NCBI RefSeq assembly: GCF_000203915.1
Contig: NC_008391.1
Span: forward strand, 2,418,001 to 2,482,000
From: Burkholderia ambifaria AMMD
Lineage (GTDB): Bacteria; Pseudomonadota; Gammaproteobacteria; Burkholderiales; Burkholderiaceae
Direction of reading: 5' to 3'
DNA length: 64,000 nt
Below, one piece after another: positions 27,388 through 35,608 of the stretch. Within the stretch, counting starts at the first letter, position 1; each line of letters starts with the position of its first letter. The notes beneath the pieces are model-generated. The model worked only from the letters and a program-made list of their open reading frames with translations. It had not been told where the DNA came from and did not search any database. The translations under genes and the position numbers were made by a program.

Positions 27388-28137
27388 ATGGTGCAAGCTC
27401 CTCCGCGCCCGGCACTGAGCGGCCCGACGCTCGTCCGGCTGCTCGCGCGCCTGACCGATGCCGACGTCGCGGAATCCCGGCAGCCGCTGTCTGACCGCCT
27501 GAGCCAGTGGCTCGGCTGGACCGACGCGATCACGCTGTCGTCCGCGCTGAATGCGACCCCGCCCGGCGTCGCGGCCGGCGTGCGCGGTTACGACGCCGAG
27601 CGCGACGGCGCGCGCGTGCGCCACGACCTCGCGCAGGCGATCACGGCCGCCCACCGCCCGCGTACGCGGCGGCGCCCCGGCGAGATGCCGCCGCCGCCCG
27701 CCGACACGGCCGATTTCGCGGATTTCCGCCAGAGCTGTCTGTCCCTGCAGCAGGAGATGGAGACCGCGATCGGCCAGTTGCGCGGCCGCCTGCGGGTCGC
27801 GCTCGCCGCGCGTTCGTCCGGGATGGCGCGGCTCGCGGCGCTCGACGCGATCATGGAGCGCGTGCTCGGTGCGCGCGAGCGCAGCCTGCTGTCCGCCGTG
27901 CCCGCGCTGCTCGGCACGCGCTTCGAGCGGCTGCGCGACGCGGAACGGCAGGCGCTGGCCGATGCGCAAGCGGCAGCCGATGCCGATGCCGACGGCGACG
28001 CGCCGTCCGCCGCGGCGATCGTGCCCGGCACGTGGCTCGATACGTTCCGCGACGAAATGAAAAGCATCCTGCTCGCCGAACTCGAAGTCCGGTTTCAAAC
28101 GGTAGACGGGCTGCTTGCAGCCCTTCGTACCTGCTAA
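27388..28137 (+). CDS. DUF3348 domain-containing protein
   Basis: A 249-residue cytosolic protein, first gene of a four-gene operon (DUF3348, DUF802/MotA-like, OmpA/MotB-like, DUF2894). It is mostly helical and acidic/Ala-rich, with a short stretch DADADGDAP near residue 195. ATG 27388 was used; the ribosome binding site is weak. It ends ten bases before the next start. No enzymatic motif is visible. Conserved association with the membrane pair suggests a regulatory or adaptor role. Confidence 0.85.
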   Translation: MVQAPPRPALSGPTLVRLLARLTDADVAESRQPLSDRLSQWLGWTDAITLSSALNATPPGVAAGVRGYDAERDGARVRHDLAQAITAAHRPRTRRRPGEMPPPPADTADFADFRQSCLSLQQEMETAIGQLRGRLRVALAARSSGMARLAALDAIMERVLGARERSLLSAVPALLGTRFERLRDAERQALADAQAAADADADGDAPSAAAIVPGTWLDTFRDEMKSILLAELEVRFQTVDGLLAALRTC

Positions 28138-28147
28138 TCCCTACGCT

Positions 28148-31100
28148 ATGTCCAGAATTCGTCTTGATCTCGTTGTCTTCATCGCCGGCCTGCTCGCAGT
28201 CTGTTGGATCGGCGTCGGCTATGTCGCGTCGAGCCCGCTCGCGGCGGCCGTCACGCTGCTGATCGGCGCGTGCTACGTCGCCGGTGCGTGGGAACTGCTG
28301 CGCTACCGGCAGGCGACCGCCACGCTGTCGCGCGCGGTGGCCGGCCTGACCGAACCGCCCGCGACACTCGACACGTGGCTCGATACGCTGCACCCGGGCC
28401 TGCGCGGCGCGGTGCGTGCGCGGGTCGAAGGCGCGCGCGTCGCGCTGCCGGGCCCGTCGTTGACGCCGTATCTCGTCGGCCTGCTGGTGCTGCTCGGCAT
28501 GCTCGGCACGCTGCTCGGGATGGTCGTGACGCTGAAGGGCACGGGCGCCGCGCTCGAAAGCGCGACCGACCTCGACGCGATTCGCGCGTCGCTGATCGCG
28601 CCGGTGAAGGGCCTCGGCTTCGCGTTCGGCACGTCGATCGCGGGTGTCGCGACGTCCGCGATGCTCGGCCTGCTGTCCGCGCTCGTGCGCCGCGAACGCG
28701 TCGACGCGGGCCAGCAGCTCGACGCGAAGATCGCGACGACGTTGCGCGTGCATTCGTCCGCGCATCAGCGCGACGAATCGTTCCGGCTGCTGCAGCGCCA
28801 GGCCGACGTGATGCCGGCGCTGGTCGACCGATTGCAGACGATGATGACGACGCTCGAGGCGCGCAGCGTCGCGCTGCACGATCGCCAGCTCGAAAGCCAG
28901 CAGGCGTTCTTCGATCGCACCGAGCGCGCGTATGCCGGTTTGGCGTCGAACGTCGGCGACGCGCTGAAGGAAAGTGCCGCCGAAAGCGCGCGCGTGGCCG
29001 GCGCCGCGCTGCAGCCGGTCGTCGCGGCGACGATGACGGGCCTCGCGCAGGAGATGGCCGCGCTGCGCGACACCGTGACGGGCGCCGTGCAGCGTCAGCT
29101 CGACGGGCTGACGGACGGTTTCGAGAAGACGACCGAAAACGTGACGGCCGTATGGAACCGCGCGCTCGACGAGCAGCGCCGCACGGGCGACGCCGTCGCG
29201 CAGCAGCTGCAGACGACGCTCGGCCAGTTCACCGACACCTTCGCGCAGCGTTCGACGGACCTGCTCGACGGCGTCGCGACGCGGCTCGAATCGACCGAGA
29301 GCCGCCTGTCCGACGCGTGGCGCGACGCGCTCGCGCGTCAGGAGCAGGTCGGCGAGACGCTGGCCGGCCAGCATGCGCAGGCGCTGGGCGACGCCGCCGC
29401 GACGTTCGAGCGGCATTCGGGCGCGGTGCTCGCCGCGATGCGCGAGTCGCACACGGGGCTGCAGACGCAACTGGCCGCGCGCGACGAGGAACGGCTGTCG
29501 GTATGGAATGCTTCGCTGACCGCGATGGCGACGAAGCTCGGCGACGAATGGCAGCGCGCGGGCGCGCACAGCGCGGGCCGTCAGCAGGAGATCTGCGACG
29601 CGCTTGCGCAAACGACGCGCGATCTGACCGCGCAAGCGGCAACGTTCGAGCAACGCTCGAACGAGCTGCTGTCGACGATCCGCGATTCGCACTCGGGCTT
29701 GCAATCGCAACTGGCTGCCCGTGACGAAGAACGTCTCGCGACTTGGAGTGCTTCGCTCACGGAGATGGCGACGAAGCTCGGTGACGAATGGCAACGTGCA
29801 GGCGCGCACAGCGCGGGCCGTCAGCAGGAGATCTGCGACGCACTCGCGCAAACGACCCGCGATCTCACCACTCAGGCAGCCACGTTCGAACAACGCTCGA
29901 ACGAGCTGCTGTCGACGATCCGCGATTCGCACACGGGCCTGCAAACGCAACTCGCTGCCCGTGACGAAGAACGTCTCGCGACGTGGAATGCTTCGCTCAT
30001 GGAGATGGCGACGAAGCTTGGCGACGAATGGCAGCGAGCCGGCGTGCATAGCGCGGGCCGTCAGCAGGAAATCTGCGACGCGCTTGCACAAACGACGCGC
30101 GATCTGAGCGTGCAAGCGGCGACGTTCGAACAACGCTCGAACGACCTGCTGTCGACGATCCGCGATTCGCACTCCGGCCTGCAAACGCAACTGGCTGCCC
30201 GTGACGAGGAACGTCTCGCGACGTGGAATGCTTCGCTCGCGGAGATGGCGACGAAGCTCGGCGACGAATGGCAGCGAGCCGGCGTGCACAGCGCGGGCCG
30301 TCAGCAGGAGATCTGCGACGCACTCGCGCAAACGACCCGCGATCTCACCACTCAGGCAGCAACGTTCGAACAGCGCTCGAACGATCTGCTGTCGACGATC
30401 CGCGAATCGCACACGGGCCTGCAGACGCAACTGGCCGCGCGCGACGAAGAACGCCTGTCCGCCTGGAACGACTCGCTCGCCGCGATGGCCGCCGCGCTGC
30501 GCGACGAATGGGCGCGCACGACCGAACAGGCCGCGACGCGCCAGCAGGACATCTGCGACACGCTGACCCGCACCGCGAACGACATCACCGCGCAGGCGCA
30601 GGTGCACGCGAGCGACACGATCAACGAAATCTCGCGCCTCGTGCAGGCCGCGTCGGAAGCGCCGAAGGCCGCGGCCGACGTCGTCGCTGAACTGCGTCAG
30701 CGCCTGTCCGACAGCATGGTGCGCGACACCGCGATGCTCGAGGAGCGCAGCCGCCTGCTCGCGACGCTCGAAACGCTGCTCGGCGCGGTCAATCACGCAT
30801 CCACCGAACAGCGCACCGCGATCGACGCGCTCGTCAGCACGTCGGCCGATCTGCTCGATCGCGTCGGCGCACGCTTCAACGACACCGTCGATGCCGAAAC
30901 GCGCAAGCTCGATGCGGTGGCCGCGCAGGTTACGGCCGGCGCCGTCGAGGTCGCGAGCCTCGGCGATGCATTCGGTGCGGCCGTGCAGATCTTCGGCGAA
31001 TCGAACGACAAGCTGCTGAACCACCTGCAGCGCATCGAGGCCGCGCTCGAGAAGTCGCTCGCGCGCAGCGACGAGCAGCTCGAGTACTACGTCGCGCAGG

Positions 31101-31195
31101 CGCGCGAGGTGATCGACCTGAGCATGATGTCGCAGAAGCAGATCGTCGAAGACCTGCAGCAGATCGCCGGTCGGCGGGCATCGGTCGGAGCGTGA
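28148..31195 (+). CDS. MotA/TolQ/ExbB-like membrane protein with long repeat tail (DUF802)
   Basis: A 1015-residue protein. Four hydrophobic segments lie at about residues 8-27, 31-49, 106-129 and 156-180. The last two (LLVLLGMLGTLLGMVVTL and GFAFGTSIAGVATSAMLGLL) match the channel-forming helices of the MotA/TolQ/ExbB proton-channel family. Residues ~190-1015 form a very long, Ala/Gln/Glu-rich, coiled-coil-like cytoplasmic tail. Residues ~418-817 consist of five 80-residue tandem repeats (DUF802). The following gene encodes a MotB-like partner. By analogy with ZorA, it should form a membrane pentamer with a long intracellular tail, driven by ion flow. ATG 28148 lies ten bases after the DUF3348 stop. 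Confidence 0.85.
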   Translation: MSRIRLDLVVFIAGLLAVCWIGVGYVASSPLAAAVTLLIGACYVAGAWELLRYRQATATLSRAVAGLTEPPATLDTWLDTLHPGLRGAVRARVEGARVALPGPSLTPYLVGLLVLLGMLGTLLGMVVTLKGTGAALESATDLDAIRASLIAPVKGLGFAFGTSIAGVATSAMLGLLSALVRRERVDAGQQLDAKIATTLRVHSSAHQRDESFRLLQRQADVMPALVDRLQTMMTTLEARSVALHDRQLESQQAFFDRTERAYAGLASNVGDALKESAAESARVAGAALQPVVAATMTGLAQEMAALRDTVTGAVQRQLDGLTDGFEKTTENVTAVWNRALDEQRRTGDAVAQQLQTTLGQFTDTFAQRSTDLLDGVATRLESTESRLSDAWRDALARQEQVGETLAGQHAQALGDAAATFERHSGAVLAAMRESHTGLQTQLAARDEERLSVWNASLTAMATKLGDEWQRAGAHSAGRQQEICDALAQTTRDLTAQAATFEQRSNELLSTIRDSHSGLQSQLAARDEERLATWSASLTEMATKLGDEWQRAGAHSAGRQQEICDALAQTTRDLTTQAATFEQRSNELLSTIRDSHTGLQTQLAARDEERLATWNASLMEMATKLGDEWQRAGVHSAGRQQEICDALAQTTRDLSVQAATFEQRSNDLLSTIRDSHSGLQTQLAARDEERLATWNASLAEMATKLGDEWQRAGVHSAGRQQEICDALAQTTRDLTTQAATFEQRSNDLLSTIRESHTGLQTQLAARDEERLSAWNDSLAAMAAALRDEWARTTEQAATRQQDICDTLTRTANDITAQAQVHASDTINEISRLVQAASEAPKAAADVVAELRQRLSDSMVRDTAMLEERSRLLATLETLLGAVNHASTEQRTAIDALVSTSADLLDRVGARFNDTVDAETRKLDAVAAQVTAGAVEVASLGDAFGAAVQIFGESNDKLLNHLQRIEAALEKSLARSDEQLEYYVAQAREVIDLSMMSQKQIVEDLQQIAGRRASVGA
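29399..30598 (+). repeat. Five tandem 240-bp repeats inside the DUF802 gene
   Basis: The motif coding ATFEQRSN recurs at 29639, 29879, 30119 and 30359, with a diverged first copy at 29399: exact 240-base spacing, so 80 residues per unit. The central three units are nearly identical in DNA; the first half of unit 1 and the second half of unit 5 are diverged. The period keeps the reading frame, so copy number could change by recombination and lengthen or shorten the tail. Confidence 0.9.
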
Positions 31196-31198
31196 CGC

Positions 31199-31843
31199 AT
31201 GCATGACGAAATCGACGACGGCACGCCTTCCGCGCCGGTGTGGCCCGCGTTCGCCGACCTGATGTCGGTGCTGCTCGGCGCGTTCGTGCTGATTCTCGTC
31301 GGCGTGATCGGCATGCAGTTGCAGCTCACGTCGAAGCTCGAGGAAGCCGTGCGTGCGCGCCAGCAGGAGGCGCAGCAGCGCAAGTCGCTCGAACAGGCGC
31401 TCGCCGGGCCGCTCGCGGCCGGCCGCGTGACGCTCGTGAACGGCCGCATCGGCATCAGCGGCGCCGTGCTGTTCGCACTGAACTCCGACCAGCTGCAGCC
31501 CGACGGCCGCGATCTGCTGAAGACGCTGGCCGGGCCGCTGGCCGCCTATCTGACGACGCGCGACGAGATCCTGATGATCAGCGGCTTCGCCGACGACCAG
31601 CAGGTGCGCGCCGGCAACCGCCAGTTCGCGGACAACTGGGAGCTGTCGGCCAAGCGCGCGCTGACGGTCACGCGGGCGCTGATCGACGCCGGCGTGCCGG
31701 CGCGGTCGGTGTTCGCGGCCGCGTTCGGTTCCGAGCAGCCGGTCAGCTCGAATGCGGACGACGAAGGCCGCGCGAAGAACCGTCGCGTGGAGATCGCACC
31801 GGTGCCGCGCAAGTCCGCATCGAACGGAGGGAAGCCGAAGTGA
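31199..31843 (+). CDS. MotB/ZorB-like protein with OmpA peptidoglycan-binding domain
   Basis: A 214-residue protein. One N-terminal membrane helix (WPAFADLMSVLLGAFVLILVG, residues ~15-36) carries an Asp, D20, at its cytoplasmic start, the position of the essential ion-binding Asp of MotB and ZorB. A short coiled coil follows, then a C-terminal OmpA-like domain (residues ~75-205) with NWELSAKRA and GRAKNRRVEI, the peptidoglycan-contacting motifs. It starts three bases after the MotA-like gene and overlaps the next gene by four. It should anchor the complex to the cell wall. Confidence 0.88.
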   Translation: MHDEIDDGTPSAPVWPAFADLMSVLLGAFVLILVGVIGMQLQLTSKLEEAVRARQQEAQQRKSLEQALAGPLAAGRVTLVNGRIGISGAVLFALNSDQLQPDGRDLLKTLAGPLAAYLTTRDEILMISGFADDQQVRAGNRQFADNWELSAKRALTVTRALIDAGVPARSVFAAAFGSEQPVSSNADDEGRAKNRRVEIAPVPRKSASNGGKPK

Positions 31844-32487
31844 CGGACGACGCGACGCACGTGCGCGCGACGCTCGACGCGTGGCGCGAGCAGGGCGCCC
31901 ACCGGCTCGATCCGGTGCGCTTCCATCGGCTCGACGCACTCGAGAAGCGCGCGGCCGCGTTCGACGGCGACGCGCGCGCGTTGCTCGATGCGCGGCTCGC
32001 GACGCTGCTGGAAGGGTTTGCGGAGATCGTCGCGCGCGCCGGTGAAGCGGCAGCCGCGAGCGAGACGGCGCAAGCAAGCGCGCAGGCGCCTGCACGCGGT
32101 GCGCTCGGTGGGCTTGTCGAGCAGCTCGCGCGCGATGCGCAGGCCGACCGGCGCGGTGTCGATCCCGAGCTGATCGACTACTTCCGCACGATGTGGTCGA
32201 AGGTCCGGACCGAACAGCAATATCGCCAGTCGCTCGACCAGGTGCCGCGCAACGCGGGACCGCTCAATTCGAACAGCCTCGTGCATCGGTCGCTCGCGAC
32301 CATGCGCGAGCTGTCGCCGGAATATCTGCAGCAATTCCTGTCGTATATCGATGCGCTCGCGTGGCTCGAGGATCTCGCCGGCGGCGGCGCGCAGCCGGAG
32401 AAGGAAGCGCCGCGCGCGAAGGCCGCGAAGCCGGCTAAACCGGCGGCGAAACCGGCGAGGAAGACCACGCGCACCAAGGCGCGATAA
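31840..32487 (+). CDS. DUF2894 domain-containing protein
   Basis: A 215-residue cytosolic protein starting at GTG 31840 inside the overlap GTGA with the previous stop; GGAGGG is eight bases upstream. The middle contains the conserved VDPELIDYFRTMWSKVRTEQQ stretch. The C-terminal 35 residues are Lys/Ala/Pro-rich (PAKPAAKPARKTTRTKAR), like histone-H1-type tails, which may bind nucleic acid or acidic partners. Last gene of the operon; function unknown. Confidence 0.85.
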   Translation: MTDDATHVRATLDAWREQGAHRLDPVRFHRLDALEKRAAAFDGDARALLDARLATLLEGFAEIVARAGEAAAASETAQASAQAPARGALGGLVEQLARDAQADRRGVDPELIDYFRTMWSKVRTEQQYRQSLDQVPRNAGPLNSNSLVHRSLATMRELSPEYLQQFLSYIDALAWLEDLAGGGAQPEKEAPRAKAAKPAKPAAKPARKTTRTKAR

Positions 32488-32516
32488 CGCACGCGGTCGG
32501 CCGCGCCGATCGTTGT

Positions 32517-33089
32517 CTAGCGGCCCGGCGCCTGCGCGTCGATCGCCGCGCGCAGCGCGTGCAACGCATCGGTGAGCGCCGACGCGAACGGCGGGTGCGC
32601 GGCGATGTCCGCCGCATCGAGCTGGCTGCCGAGGATCGGCAGCGCGATCGACGCGCGCTCGACGATGCACGCCGACATCACCGACAGCGTTTCCCGCAGC
32701 GCTGCGTCCGCATGCGTCGCGCGCGGCGACGCGTTCAATACCGCAACCGGCTTGTCCACGACGGCTTCGCATCCCACGACCCAGTCCAGCGCGTTCTTCA
32801 TCACGCCCGTCACGCCGTGTGCGTATTCCGGGCTTGCGATCAGCACGCCGTCCGCGATGTTCAGCCGCTCGATCAGGTCGCGCACCGCGGCCGGCGACGG
32901 ATGTTCGGCATCGGGATTGAACAGCGGAAATTCACCGAGACGATCGAAGCGCGTGATGCGCATCCCGCGCGGCGCGACGCGTGCTGCCGCATCCAGCAGC
33001 GCCGCGTTGTACGACTGCGCACGCAGGCTGCCGCACAGCGCGACGATGTCGATGTGGCGTTCGGAATCGGTTCGGGGTTCGGTAGACAT
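32517..33089 (-). CDS. NADPH-dependent FMN reductase
   Basis: A 190-residue flavodoxin-fold reductase of the SsuE/ChrR/ArsH-like family. GSLRAQSYN near residue 20 is the FMN phosphate loop, and SPEYAHGVTGVMKNALDW near residue 85 the second FMN-binding segment. It converges on the DUF2894 operon, with 29 bases between stops. Likely supplies reduced FMN or reduces quinones in the cytosol. Confidence 0.9.
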   Translation of the reverse strand: MSTEPRTDSERHIDIVALCGSLRAQSYNAALLDAAARVAPRGMRITRFDRLGEFPLFNPDAEHPSPAAVRDLIERLNIADGVLIASPEYAHGVTGVMKNALDWVVGCEAVVDKPVAVLNASPRATHADAALRETLSVMSACIVERASIALPILGSQLDAADIAAHPPFASALTDALHALRAAIDAQAPGR

Positions 33090-33143
33090 CGAGGTGGGCG
33101 TCGGTAGGTGGGTTGCGCGGTGACGTCGCGCGGATCCGCCGGA

Positions 33144-33830
33144 TTATCGCATCGACGCGTGATCGGCGTGAGCGACGTGACGCGCGCTGGCGGCCCGGTG
33201 CAGATGGGCGAGTTCGCGTTCCTCCTGCTGAAATCTCGCGTCCTGACACCTTGCGCCAGCGACGTCCGTCATCCCCGTTGCCCGCGCCAGTTCACCGAGC
33301 GTCCACCCGTTGCCGAGCAACAGCCGGCGCGTATGCAGCGCGCCGTGCACGTGGTCCGCGACGGCTTCGCCGAGATAACGCAGCGCGCGGCCTTCGACGT
33401 CGACGAAGCCGTGCCGGTACTCGTGCGCGAGCGTGGCCCACAGCTGCGCCGCGCCGACCGACTGCCGGGCGCCGCTGATCAGGCACAGCCCCGCGTCGAG
33501 CGCCCAGCGATAGAGCGTCGTCGCGAGGCCCTTGCGTTGCGCGGACCCGCGCAGCCGCGTATGCGGGGCGCGCAGGTAGCGGTCCGCGCGGCGCGGGAGT
33601 TCGGGCAAGCGGTTGAAGATCGTGTAGCCGGCGAGCTGCCGGGCCGACGGATCCTCGATGTAAAGGAAGTATTCGCCGTCCGCCTCGCGGTGGCGGACGA
33701 TCAGGCCCGAGTCGCCGAGCGCGACGGCCGGCAGGCCGTGCAGGCGATGGCCCGGATGGTGCAGACGCGCATGGAGCGTGTCGAGTTCATCGTCGATGTC
33801 GTGCTGGGAATGCTGTACGTCGATACGCAT
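33144..33830 (-). CDS. GNAT-like hypothetical protein
   Basis: A 228-residue protein. The segment LRGSAQRKGLATTLYRWALDAG resembles the acetyl-CoA-binding loop and helix of GNAT acetyltransferases (RGxGxA-type, here SAQRKGLA). The C-terminal 40 residues are Ala/His/Arg-rich. ATG 33830 was chosen because it begins just after an AT-richer leader. Substrate unknown; the relationship is suggestive only. Confidence 0.6.
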   Translation of the reverse strand: MRIDVQHSQHDIDDELDTLHARLHHPGHRLHGLPAVALGDSGLIVRHREADGEYFLYIEDPSARQLAGYTIFNRLPELPRRADRYLRAPHTRLRGSAQRKGLATTLYRWALDAGLCLISGARQSVGAAQLWATLAHEYRHGFVDVEGRALRYLGEAVADHVHGALHTRRLLLGNGWTLGELARATGMTDVAGARCQDARFQQEERELAHLHRAASARHVAHADHASMR

Positions 33831-33933
33831 GGCAAAAGGCGCCCGTCCCGGGCGCATCGAGAAAGCGGTTCATCGCAACGGGGAATGGACGGGGAAGCGG
33901 CCCCGGGCTCGACGCGCGAGCCGGGGCCGCGAA

Positions 33934-34020
33934 TCAGCCGGGGATGTGCTGGAAGCCGGCGGCGATCGCGGCGAGGCCCGCGATGCAGAGTGCGAACAGG
34001 ATCAGGACTTTGTGGATCAC
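33934..34020 (-). CDS. 28-residue single-helix membrane peptide
   Basis: Reading from GTG 34020, the peptide VIHKVLILFALCIAGLAAIA continues to a stop after AGFQHIPG. It is one hydrophobic helix with a basic N-terminus. GGAGAG at 34030-34025 gives a strong ribosome binding site. Directly after the stop a GC-rich hairpin (CCCCGGGCTCG.. with CGAGCCGGGG, 33901-33926) could end the message. The predicted right end of the IS element is only a few bases before the ribosome binding site, so the native promoter may have been displaced. Confidence 0.6.
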   Translation of the reverse strand: MIHKVLILFALCIAGLAAIAAGFQHIPG

Positions 34021-34032
34021 GCCTCTCTCCTC

Positions 34033-35202
34033 TTGACGTCCTCACCCGCCTAAAGGCAGGTGATTCCCACACCTGGCGATGCACGTCCGCATCGGAGAAT
34101 GTTCAGCGCAGCGTTGGTATCTCGATCATGCTCGACACCACATTCACTGCAGGCCCACTCTCTTATTCGCAGTCCGGCGATACCTTTCGGCCGCGTCGTG
34201 CTGTCTTTCGACCCGCACGCCGAACAGGACTGGGTAGAACCGCTTTCGTCGACTTCCTCGAACGTGGCCCCGTGCGCGATCGCCTTGTAGCGGAGCTTGC
34301 TTCGGAAGGACGACCAGGATGCGTCGTAGACGCTCTTCGCCATCCTGGTTCTGGCGAGCTTCGCGGCCGACACGTTGCCGACCGCGATGTAATCGAAACG
34401 CCGCACCAGATCGAGCGCGAGCTTGTGCTGGAAATCGGCACGGGCATTCGCCACTTTGGCGTGCAGCTTCGCGATATGTCGCTTGTGCTTGCGCGCCCGT
34501 TGAGCTTTCGCCAGTTTCTCCGCCGCGCGTCGGCCGAATCGGTCATTGGGCAGCTTCTCGCCGGTCGAAAGTGTGGCGAAGTCTTTCAGGCCGAGATCGA
34601 TGCCAACACCGGAACGGACCGGGCGGGCCTGCATATCGGGCATCTCGATCACGATGTTGAGAAACCAGTTGCCGCGCGCATCCTGTGCGAAGTTGGTCCC
34701 ATCCTTGATCTTGCCTTCGGGAAGCGGCCGGCTACTGAACACGCGAAAGGTATTGCCGGCGAATCGGAACGCATCACCCTCGCGCTTCAGGTGACAGCCC
34801 TTCAGTGGCACCCAGCCAAGCGACTTCCTGCCGCGATAGCGCAGGTAAGGCCGACGGTGCTGGCTGCGCGACTTCGCGTATTGCTCGCACGTCGCGTTGA
34901 TCGTGCCGGAGTGAATGCCAAGCGCCTTGCTGCTGCCGCTCGTCAGTCCATTCAGGTCGAAGCCTGTTGGCCACTTCTTGCTCCATTTCAGCGCGTGCTT
35001 CTGCGTATCGTTGCAGAAGTTCCAGACGTAGTTCACCGCACGGCTCTGCTTGTTGAGCAGTCCGTTGAGCGACTTCACCCGGTAGCGGTAGACAAGAATC
35101 ATGCCGGTGATCCTAACCCGTGGAAGAAGCTGCCTGTCAACAGCACGCCTTTCCTTCCCGCCATCCGCCCCGAAGGAAGTCCCATTGGGGGAAATGGCGG
35201 GG
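34033..35202 (-). mobile_element. tnpB-only IS element, IS200/IS605 superfamily (IS1341-like)
   Basis: The element holds a single tnpB gene and no tnpA. Downstream of tnpB, the reverse strand has CACCTGCCTTTAGGCGGGTG followed by AGGACGTCAA, the hairpin-plus-TCAA end typical of this group, which sets the right end near 34033. The left end is uncertain: an inverted repeat CCCGCCAT (35157-35164) / ATGGCGGG (35194-35201) with a nested TTCCTTC/GAAGGAA is my candidate. The 3' region should encode the guide RNA (omega RNA). Confidence 0.7.
34050..35102 (-). CDS. tnpB: TnpB, RNA-guided nuclease-type protein with altered RuvC-II site
   Basis: A 350-residue TnpB. An N-terminal helix-turn-helix/OB region leads to a RuvC-like core: first Asp D169 in GIDLGLKDFATL and last Asp D328 in DRDTNAALNIL. 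The zinc ribbon uses C293, C296, C318 and C321. At the usual RuvC-II glutamate position the sequence reads YIAVGNVSAAKL, with Gly242 where Glu is expected. A nearby E286 in EVDESGSTQSC could be a relocated acidic ligand. Such a rearranged site has been described for some TnpB branches, whereas true loss would mean a nuclease-dead protein. The DNA is less GC-rich than its neighbours, as expected of a transferred element. Confidence 0.9.
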   Translation of the reverse strand: MILVYRYRVKSLNGLLNKQSRAVNYVWNFCNDTQKHALKWSKKWPTGFDLNGLTSGSSKALGIHSGTINATCEQYAKSRSQHRRPYLRYRGRKSLGWVPLKGCHLKREGDAFRFAGNTFRVFSSRPLPEGKIKDGTNFAQDARGNWFLNIVIEMPDMQARPVRSGVGIDLGLKDFATLSTGEKLPNDRFGRRAAEKLAKAQRARKHKRHIAKLHAKVANARADFQHKLALDLVRRFDYIAVGNVSAAKLARTRMAKSVYDASWSSFRSKLRYKAIAHGATFEEVDESGSTQSCSACGSKDSTTRPKGIAGLRIREWACSECGVEHDRDTNAALNILRCGRASPGVGITCL

Positions 35203-35608
35203 TTTCTCGGAGCACATTCTGATGAACGCGCGGCGCCGAAGGACGGCGCCGCGGAGACGGTGACGGCGGGCACGGCCCGCGCGGCCGTCGTGCGGGACGA
35301 CGGTCGGAGGTCCGGCGACAGGCGCGCGCGGACGGTCAGCACCATACGCGACGGGCGCGGGGCGGGCAATCCGACGGCGGGAGAAAAGCGACGAAACGCG
35401 GGGAATCGGCGTGTTTCGCGACAATTGGCCGCAAGGGGCGGCGTGTGATGGCGATGCGTTTGCGTGGGCGGGGCCCGGCGTGCGACATCGCGAGTGGGTT
35501 TGTATCGCACATGCGCGACACGACACGGCAGCCGCTGCGTCGATCGCACGCGTTCCGCCCGGCTGCCATGCTCGAGGCGCTCATCGAACCGATGGGCGCG
35601 AGACACCC
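35103..35608. other. IS left flank and intergenic region
   Basis: Contains the presumed left end of the IS element (hairpins 35151-35202), then about 400 bases of GC-rich sequence without a supportable gene up to the stop of the methyltransferase-like gene. Confidence 0.5.

Noticed and set aside
27851..32095. 1414-codon open frame antisense to the DUF3348-DUF802-OmpA operon
   Set aside because: It is the GC3-driven mirror of the real genes and its repeats merely reflect the 240-bp units; Arg/His-rich composition and no start signal.
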